Source: DAOVRL01 sp023128595 (lineage in GTDB: Bacteria; Planctomycetota; Phycisphaerae; Sedimentisphaerales; Anaerobacaceae). Taken from it: a stretch of DNA of 19,744 nt. This document shows positions 13,930 to 19,744 of this stretch, in pieces. The notes beneath the pieces are model-generated. The model did no database searches. It was not told the origin of the DNA and saw nothing but the letters and a program-made list of their open reading frames with translations. The position numbers and the translations under genes were made by a program. The stretch lies in contig DAOVRL010000076.1 in assembly GCA_030628155.1 (NCBI GenBank), positions 1 to 19,744 on the forward strand. The letters run 5' to 3'. How positions within the stretch are numbered: the stretch's first letter is position 1; every line of letters starts with the position of its first letter.

Positions 13930-14880
13930 ATGGAATCCTGGACGATACAAAAGCTCTTGAACTGGATCACAGGGTACTTCACCGATAAAGGCATCGATTC
14001 GCCCCGCCTAAGCGCCGAGCTTCTGCTAAGCCACGTGCTGGGTTTGAAGCGCATCGACCTGTACACCCAATTCGACAAGCCTCCCGACAAGCAGCAATTG
14101 CATCAACTGCACGATTTGATAAAACGCGCCGGTCAAAGAGAACCCGTTGCCTACCTGACCGGCAAAACGGAATTCTACTCGCTCGAGCTCAACATAACGC
14201 CTGACTGTATGGTCCCTCGCCCGGAAACCGAGCTGCTCGTCGAAAGGGCCATCGAATTCCTGCGAACCCGCGCCGCCGAAAATCCCGCGATGCAAAGCAT
14301 ACTGCAAGAAGGACATATCCCCGATGACAATCGCAGCGGCACTCAATTCGTGTGCGATTTGTGCACCGGCAGCGGCTGTATCGCAGTCGCAATCGCCAAA
14401 AACTTCCCCGACGCCTCGATAATCGCAACGGACATCTCAAGCGCCGCCCTCGGCATCGCCGCGTCAAACATCGAAAAGCACAACTTGAAAGAGCGCATCA
14501 CCCTGCTGTGCGGCGACTTGTTCGACCCTCTTATTCCCCGGTTAGATGTCCGCAAGTTCGATTTGATTGTGTGCAACCCCCCCTACGTAAGCGCTCCCGA
14601 GTTTGAAGCCCTCGACAAAAACGTAAAAGACTACGAGCCGAAGCTCGCACTTCTCGCCGGGGCCGACGGCCTCGACGTCTACCGCAGGATAATCAAAGAC
14701 GCCGACCGCTTCCTAAAACCCGCCGCAGCGTTGATGCTTGAGATAGGCTACGCCCAGGGACCCGCCGTCAGAGAGCTTCTCGGACAAACCGGCGCCTTGC
14801 ACCAAATCAAAATCGAAAAGGACTTCCACGACAACGACCGAATCGTTACCGCAAAAAAACACCATTCTGATTACGCCTAA
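13930..14880 (+). CDS. prmC: release factor glutamine methyltransferase
   Basis: PrmC methylates the glutamine of the GGQ motif in peptide chain release factors RF1/RF2, using SAM. The 316-aa protein has the helical N-terminal domain (IQKLLNWITGYFTDKGIDSPRLSAELLLSHVLG), REPVAYLTGKTEFYSL, VPRPETELLVERA, SAM motif VCDLCTGSGCIAVAIA (about 141-156), ATDIS, and the substrate-gripping NPPY (216-219, FDLIVCNPPYVSAPE). It is slightly longer than usual because of ~20 extra residues before the SAM motif. I chose 13930 because MESWTIQKLLNW matches the normal PrmC start. An ATG at 13900 would add 10 residues and has an AGG inside a hairpin upstream. The usual prfA partner is not adjacent. Confidence 0.93.
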   Translation: MESWTIQKLLNWITGYFTDKGIDSPRLSAELLLSHVLGLKRIDLYTQFDKPPDKQQLHQLHDLIKRAGQREPVAYLTGKTEFYSLELNITPDCMVPRPETELLVERAIEFLRTRAAENPAMQSILQEGHIPDDNRSGTQFVCDLCTGSGCIAVAIAKNFPDASIIATDISSAALGIAASNIEKHNLKERITLLCGDLFDPLIPRLDVRKFDLIVCNPPYVSAPEFEALDKNVKDYEPKLALLAGADGLDVYRRIIKDADRFLKPAAALMLEIGYAQGPAVRELLGQTGALHQIKIEKDFHDNDRIVTAKKHHSDYA

Positions 14881-15122
14881 AACCGGCGTTCCTTTCATCA
14901 CCATCACCCGATATAGAATAGCGGTTGTCATGTCATCAGATTCAGTTGACGACCTCTGCAACCCGGCACACGGTCATTCCATACCATAACGCAATTCCTT
15001 GAAATCTCAGGCTTTTATGATAGCATAGGGGCCGATGACTTTTTGGATAGGATGGTAAAGGTAGCCTGGCACAGATTGTATTTGCTATGCGCCCAATCAC
15101 AGGACCGGGGACGAAGAAAATA

Positions 15123-16043
15123 ATGGGCATTAAGTTCTTGAATAATTTCCTTTTACCGGCAATTCTGCTGACATCTTTCCCTGGCTGTAGCGAGCGCACT
15201 ATTGAGACTTTTGAGTCGGGGCGAGCTGTCTCCGGGATCGGTTCCGATGAGTATAAAGGGGAAAAGTCCGGCAAGGTTACGGAACGAATCGTTTTTTCCA
15301 GTAACCGTTCCGGTCCCTGGCGTATCTGGATGATGAATGCAGATGCCTCGGCAATGCGACAACTAACTAAGGGCGGGCCTGAGGAGCACGACGTGGACCC
15401 GGCTTTTAGCCCCGATGGAAGAAACATTCTGTTGAGCTCCAACCGCGGCGATAAAATCGGGGTGTGGAAAATGTCCATCGACAGAGCTTCAAGGCTCGAA
15501 AGGGTTTGTGACAGAGACCAGGCACAATGGTCACCCAACGGCAAGAAGATTGTCTTTCGGCGTAATGGAAAGATTTACACCAGAGACCTGGCAACCGGCA
15601 AAGAAAAGAAAATCACGCCTAATGACTGGCTCCATTGTTCAGGTCCTGCATGGAGTCCTGACGGCAAAACCATAGCCTTCGCTTGCAGATGGGACGCAGG
15701 CAACATGATTTTTACCGTTGAAGCAGCAGGCGGCACGCCCGCGAAAGTCTATGACAAACAAGGAGCCTGTGAACCCCAGTGGTCCCCCGACGGACAACTC
15801 CTTGCCTACGAAACAGAAACACACATCTCTACGATCAGGCCCGATGGGAAGGAGAATCGTCCGATTACCTACTTTGGGGGAGTGCAGCGTTATCCCCGGT
15901 GGAGCCCTGACGGTAACCATATCGTCTATTGTCAGGGCGTGACGCAGCGCGGTCCCTGGGAACTCTATGTCATCCCCTCGAAGGGCGGAGCACCGGTCAA
16001 GCTCACCGAAGGTGCTTCCGACATGAATCCCGACTGGAAATAG
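15123..16043 (+). CDS. exported PD40/TolB-like beta-propeller protein
   Basis: This is a 306-aa protein. The N-terminal hydrophobic stretch ends in TSFPGC (C22), a non-canonical but possible lipobox, so it may be a lipoprotein. The rest is built from PD40 repeats, recognisable by W/FSPDG cores: DPAFSPDGRNILLSS, AQWSPNGKKIVFRR, PAWSPDGKTIAFAC, PQWSPDGQLLAYET, PRWSPDGNHIVYCQ and a final MNPDWK. These form blades of a TolB-like propeller used for protein or ligand binding. I chose the ATG at 15123 because it directly begins the signal sequence. An upstream ATG at 15087 is possible. It is followed after 39 bp by the first of two large secreted paralogues, so the three may form an operon. Confidence 0.85.
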   Translation: MGIKFLNNFLLPAILLTSFPGCSERTIETFESGRAVSGIGSDEYKGEKSGKVTERIVFSSNRSGPWRIWMMNADASAMRQLTKGGPEEHDVDPAFSPDGRNILLSSNRGDKIGVWKMSIDRASRLERVCDRDQAQWSPNGKKIVFRRNGKIYTRDLATGKEKKITPNDWLHCSGPAWSPDGKTIAFACRWDAGNMIFTVEAAGGTPAKVYDKQGACEPQWSPDGQLLAYETETHISTIRPDGKENRPITYFGGVQRYPRWSPDGNHIVYCQGVTQRGPWELYVIPSKGGAPVKLTEGASDMNPDWK

Positions 16044-16082
16044 AGTCTTTATTGTGAGACAACACTCAAAAGAGGAAACTCT

Positions 16083-17861
16083 ATGAGGCTTTACCAATCT
16101 ACAGTGTTAGTCTTGGCCGTATTGGGTGTTTGTGTTGGAGCGGCGTCGGCATCCGATGGGCAGGAGGGTCTCAACAGCATCCTTAATGAAAGCCCATACA
16201 CCTATTTATTGGATACCGGCGCCCCATCGCCCGGGGCCTTGTCCGAGAGAGAGCTGGCCCGGAAGACCGGCTGGACAATAGTCCCAGAGGATAATCTCAG
16301 GCACAAATTCAGGGGGGATACAGTTTTTCTAAATGACAAGATTACGGTTGTTTTGCGCCGCAGCGGCTCTGGTGCCGAGGTCTATTCACAGACGGCAGAC
16401 GGCTTGAAGCAGCGTGCGCAACTTTTTGCATGTGCTGACGGAGCAGATCGAACTGCCGGCCTCTCTTCGGTCAGAATAATTGAAAACAACCCGGCCGCAG
16501 TGATGTTGGAGCTGGTTTTCCAAACACAACAACATAAGAATGTCTCGGCCACTTATCGGCTGACTACGGGCCAGATATATCTGGAGATTGCTCCGGGTGA
16601 TGGTATGAACAGACTGTTCATACGGAGCAATGCCCGGCACACGGTTGTTCCGGATTACTTCGGTGATGACGTGGTTTTCAGCCCCGGCAGCTTCAAGGGC
16701 TCCCGTATCGGCGTACCTGCTGAAAATTTCCTGCTGCACATGCTCGAAGGCAATGATGGCATCGTCATGTGCGTGTGGGAGTCCGACGAGGCGGCCGCGC
16801 AGCTCATTTCTTCCAGTGAAAGCCAGGGACGTGTTATCAGCGGTTGTGATATCCAGTGTATCAAAGGTGAGCGTATCTGGGTTGCGTTTATGGAAGGCTC
16901 CAACATCTGGCACGAACAGTTGATTTCGGACCAAGACAGGGACAGGGACATCATTCTTGACTGGGAACCACCTTTTCGGTGCCAGTGGCGGGCTGATTTC
17001 ATCAAAAACGATGAATTGGCGCAATCATGCAACTTCAGGGACAAGCCGGAACCGGAGTCGGTTTGGGCCGCCGCGGATGAACAAGCCTGTTTCTGCTGGT
17101 TTGATCGTGACCGCCCGTGTGTGAGGATGCCCAAATTGCGGACGATGGAGATGTCTGAGAGTAACACGGCTGGACGTGCTTGGCCGGTTATCGTCTATCC
17201 TATCGACCGCAGCCGGGCCACACCTCTTAGGGTTTTTTGTCCGACCGACATTATGAGAAATACCCTGGGAGTGGGCCCGTGTGAGTACATCCTGGAAAAG
17301 GAGGGATTTGGCTCGGAACCACATTCCACGCCCGATCAGGTAACGCGCTGGGTCGAGAACCTGTTTAAGAAGAAAAAAGAAAAACAGGCCTCCGCCCAAA
17401 TCGAAGAGCGTCTCGAACAAATGTTAGAGCACATCAGGCTGGCTCAGACGCGGATAAGCCAATATGGTGATTTTGCCCGGCGGGCGCGAAAACTAACCGA
17501 TAAGGCAAAATCGAACAAAGCCGTTGCAGATGCTTTGGGAAGGCTTCTGGAGATGGTTGATCAGATGGAACAGAACATTGTGATAAAGTCGAATTCTGCC
17601 AAGCTCCCTGAATCTGCGGCTCGGCTAACAGATGAGATTATCGCCCTGGTCGGAAAAGACGGCGCCCAGGCAGACTGTCTGAAGTTAGGGTCACAAATCC
17701 GAGCCGTCGGTGCGGCGCAGGATAAGGCGCTGTCCAAATGCCGTATGGCAGTAAGGCGGATAAAACAACAATGCTTGATGATCGCTGCAAGAGAACCACA
17801 AGCGGGTGATTTTGCCGGAAAGGTCCGGGAGCTGGCCGAACAAATGTTGCAGGAGAAATGA
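16083..17861 (+). CDS. large secreted protein, paralogue A
   Basis: This is a 592-aa protein of unknown function. It has a clear signal peptide (MRLYQSTVLVLAVLGVCVGAASAS, cleavage near 22-24). The mature N-terminus (PYTYLLDTGAPSPG ... HKFRGDTVFLNDKITVVLRR) begins a beta-rich domain of about 370 residues. This closes at TLGVGPCEYIL (about 394-404). The remaining ~180 residues are Lys/Glu/Gln-rich helices and probably a coiled coil. The next gene has the same order of segments. GAGGAAA 7 nt upstream supports the start. It carries no catalytic motif I can name. It sits 39 bp after the PD40 gene, and together they suggest an extracytoplasmic assembly. Confidence 0.82.
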   Translation: MRLYQSTVLVLAVLGVCVGAASASDGQEGLNSILNESPYTYLLDTGAPSPGALSERELARKTGWTIVPEDNLRHKFRGDTVFLNDKITVVLRRSGSGAEVYSQTADGLKQRAQLFACADGADRTAGLSSVRIIENNPAAVMLELVFQTQQHKNVSATYRLTTGQIYLEIAPGDGMNRLFIRSNARHTVVPDYFGDDVVFSPGSFKGSRIGVPAENFLLHMLEGNDGIVMCVWESDEAAAQLISSSESQGRVISGCDIQCIKGERIWVAFMEGSNIWHEQLISDQDRDRDIILDWEPPFRCQWRADFIKNDELAQSCNFRDKPEPESVWAAADEQACFCWFDRDRPCVRMPKLRTMEMSESNTAGRAWPVIVYPIDRSRATPLRVFCPTDIMRNTLGVGPCEYILEKEGFGSEPHSTPDQVTRWVENLFKKKKEKQASAQIEERLEQMLEHIRLAQTRISQYGDFARRARKLTDKAKSNKAVADALGRLLEMVDQMEQNIVIKSNSAKLPESAARLTDEIIALVGKDGAQADCLKLGSQIRAVGAAQDKALSKCRMAVRRIKQQCLMIAAREPQAGDFAGKVRELAEQMLQEK

Positions 17862-17918
17862 CGCGCGGCAATCTCTATTTTGCATAAGCCCTATATGGTT
17901 TTGATTAAAGGGGATGAA

Positions 17919-19744
17919 ATGAGAATTCGTAAACAGAAGGTATTGAGGGTTTGTTCGGCAATATTGATTCTCATTCTGGGCACTTCAGAGGTGCTCTATG
18001 CGCAAGAGACAGGCATTGCGCGCGAGGGGCCGTTTACTTATTTGTTTGACACGGGTGCATCGTCCTCTGCTCCGAGATCGGGTGAGAGTCTCTCGAAAAG
18101 GGCCCGCTGGACCAAATTGGCGGAGGACAAAGTTACTCACAAATTTGAGGGTGACGTAGTTTTTCTCAATGACAAGCTAATTGTTGTCCTGCGCCGGGGG
18201 ACCTGCGGCGCCGAAATATATTCGAGAAGCGACGGCAACCTTAAAATGCAGGCCCTGCTTACACCTGCCCCCGCGTCTTCCGACGCGAGTCGGGGCGGCG
18301 GGCCTGTGGGCGAAGACCAGGCCATCAGGCTTTCGTCGGTAAAGATAGTGCGGAACAATCCGACCGGTGTGGCAGTCGATGCCGGCTTTAAGGCGGCAGG
18401 TGGGCAGACCCTAATCTTGCGTTATGAGCTGCAAATGGGCCGGACGTTTATTAAGACCGAATCCCGCCGGGGCACAGCCCGGCTCCGCGTCGAAGCACCA
18501 TGTCGGTTTGCGGTTCTGCCGGACTTCTTCGCCGATGATATAGTTGTTGATGCCGAGCATATCCCCATATCAAAAGCCGAATTGCCGAGTGAGAATTTCA
18601 TAATGCACATGCTGGGCAATGGACAGGCAATCCTTATGTGCGTATGGGACAAGCGAGGCGAAGACGTGCGAATTAGACTGTCCGGCCGGGGCGGCAATAG
18701 AGCCATCACTAGCTCAGAAATACACTACGGCAACCAGGGAAAGGTCTGGATAGCCGTCCTGGAAGATGAGGGGATCTGGCATACGCACGAGGTCGCCGGA
18801 AATGATGCCGACAAGATTATTCGACTCAAGTGGGAAAGGCCATACCCCGCGCAGTGGCGAGTCGATTGGAGACTCGACAATAACCTTACAGACAGTTGGG
18901 AAATGATTTCCCAGAAGCCAGGTGGAGGATATGTCAAGCACGGCTGGTTTGGACAGCCGGAATCGCTCGGAACTCCCGATTGGATGAAGCCCGATCGGCA
19001 AAGGTGGACCACCGTGCTTGGCAGGTTCCAGTACCCCTGCTGGGTGGACACGAGCGGCCAGGGTTTCCTGCAACCACTAAAGAAAAAGCTGCGCTTCCAG
19101 GGCCCGGCTATCATTTATCCGATAAACCGTTTGAAAGAGACTCCAATTGATAAATTTATGGTGGTCGATATTGTGCGCCAGACACTGGGAGTGGGTCCCT
19201 GCGAGTATATTCTGGATGTGGAAGGACAGCAAAAAGAATCTGCGGGTATCGCCACTTGTGCTGCCAGGGACAAACTGAATGCTATCTACGGGAAAAAACT
19301 CCAGAAAAACAAAAGGGCTGAGGTGGAAAAGGCCCTGGTTGATGTGCTGGCTTTCGTACAACACATCCGCGTAAGAATCGACGATTATGTCGCTTTCGGG
19401 CGGCAGATTCAGAAATACTTAGCCGAACAAAAAAAGGCCCATCGGGAATTAGCCGAACCATTGGCGGAGATGGAGACAATTACTCGCAGGATTGACGAAT
19501 ATCTGGCGCAGAGAGCGGCGGCGATTAAAACACCCGAATACGCGGTCGGGTTGGTCGAGGGCTTTCGGACAAGACTCATTGACTACGAAGGTGACGACGC
19601 CCTGGAGAAATGTAAGAAGACCACCGCAGCTTTAGTAAAGATTGGCGGCAATCAGGATGAGCTTGTGGGAGAATGCCGCATGGCCGTAAAGATATTGCGA
19701 CAGCGGGCCGGCTTGATCATGGCTACTGAGCCTCGGATGGCAAA
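17919..19744 (+). CDS. large secreted protein, paralogue B (partial, runs off the right edge)
   Basis: The frame is open from the ATG at 17919 to the window end (608 complete codons), so the 3' end is missing. AAAGGGG lies 5 nt upstream. The signal peptide is MRIRKQKVLRVCSAILILILGTSEVLYAQ. The mature part parallels paralogue A: PFTYLFDTGASSSAPRSG, HKFEGDVVFLNDKLIVVLRRG, GAEIYS, SENFIMHMLGNG, MCVWD, TLGVGPCEYIL (about 422-432), then a helical C-terminal region. It has an extra Ala/Ser/Gly-rich loop near residues 113-128 (PAPASSDASRGGG). Identity to A appears moderate and concentrated in these blocks, so the duplication is old. It is in the same apparent operon. Confidence 0.82.
   Translation, partial: MRIRKQKVLRVCSAILILILGTSEVLYAQETGIAREGPFTYLFDTGASSSAPRSGESLSKRARWTKLAEDKVTHKFEGDVVFLNDKLIVVLRRGTCGAEIYSRSDGNLKMQALLTPAPASSDASRGGGPVGEDQAIRLSSVKIVRNNPTGVAVDAGFKAAGGQTLILRYELQMGRTFIKTESRRGTARLRVEAPCRFAVLPDFFADDIVVDAEHIPISKAELPSENFIMHMLGNGQAILMCVWDKRGEDVRIRLSGRGGNRAITSSEIHYGNQGKVWIAVLEDEGIWHTHEVAGNDADKIIRLKWERPYPAQWRVDWRLDNNLTDSWEMISQKPGGGYVKHGWFGQPESLGTPDWMKPDRQRWTTVLGRFQYPCWVDTSGQGFLQPLKKKLRFQGPAIIYPINRLKETPIDKFMVVDIVRQTLGVGPCEYILDVEGQQKESAGIATCAARDKLNAIYGKKLQKNKRAEVEKALVDVLAFVQHIRVRIDDYVAFGRQIQKYLAEQKKAHRELAEPLAEMETITRRIDEYLAQRAAAIKTPEYAVGLVEGFRTRLIDYEGDDALEKCKKTTAALVKIGGNQDELVGECRMAVKILRQRAGLIMATEPRMA

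Overview
The window looks like a contig from a mid-GC bacterium of the phylum Planctomycetota, most likely a Phycisphaerae/Sedimentisphaerales-type lineage. This is inferred from gene families and not from a marker gene. The indications are a protein opening with the NRxNAxxSTGPxxxxGK...NAxxHGL block common in planctomycetes, membrane-anchored proteins with a FTLYSKGxNxID tail, several secreted proteins without recognisable domains, and abundant short interspersed repeats between genes. No rRNA, tRNA or CRISPR array was recognised.

Layout. Positions 1-210 hold a 7-bp tandem repeat array (15 units) in C/A-rich DNA. A minus-strand SAM-dependent methyltransferase follows (211-1206). A plus-strand transcription unit then starts at a good promoter (1297-1324): glycyl-tRNA synthetase (1373-2875) and two tandem paralogous membrane-anchored proteins (2879-4114 and 4111-5322), ending at a hairpin (5357-5395). 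Next comes a minus-strand island of small, accessory-type genes (5421-7068): a BrnA-type antitoxin with a remnant of its BrnT toxin fused in front, an intact HEPN/MNT (HepT-MntA-type) pair, a doubtful small ORF, and a CcbP-type calcium-binding protein with an abnormal C-terminus. Asparaginyl-tRNA synthetase with a coiled-coil insertion (7222-8733) returns to the plus strand.

Positions 8894-10912 carry a minus-strand pair of unrecognised genes, a secreted helical protein and a single-pass membrane coiled-coil protein, visibly more AT-rich than their neighbours. A gene-free stretch (10913-11793) is full of degenerate repeats and ends in a perfect consensus sigma-70-type promoter. That promoter faces a planctomycete conserved hypothetical gene (11794-12711) whose C-terminal third appears to be made of intergenic repeat DNA. 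Then come a secreted PIG-L/LmbE deacetylase (12789-13772), the release-factor methyltransferase PrmC (13930-14880), and an apparent operon of exported proteins: a PD40/TolB-like propeller lipoprotein candidate (15123-16043) and two large secreted paralogues (16083-17861 and 17919 to the window end). The second paralogue is open at the right edge.

How the genes relate. The housekeeping genes (glyQS, asnS, prmC) all serve translation and form a backbone. Between them sit lineage-specific envelope or secreted proteins, often as tandem duplicates, and one small toxin-antitoxin-type island. The most unusual material is the repeat invasion of a coding region, the brnT remnant fused to brnA, the AsnRS insertion, and the two unrecognised exported-protein modules.
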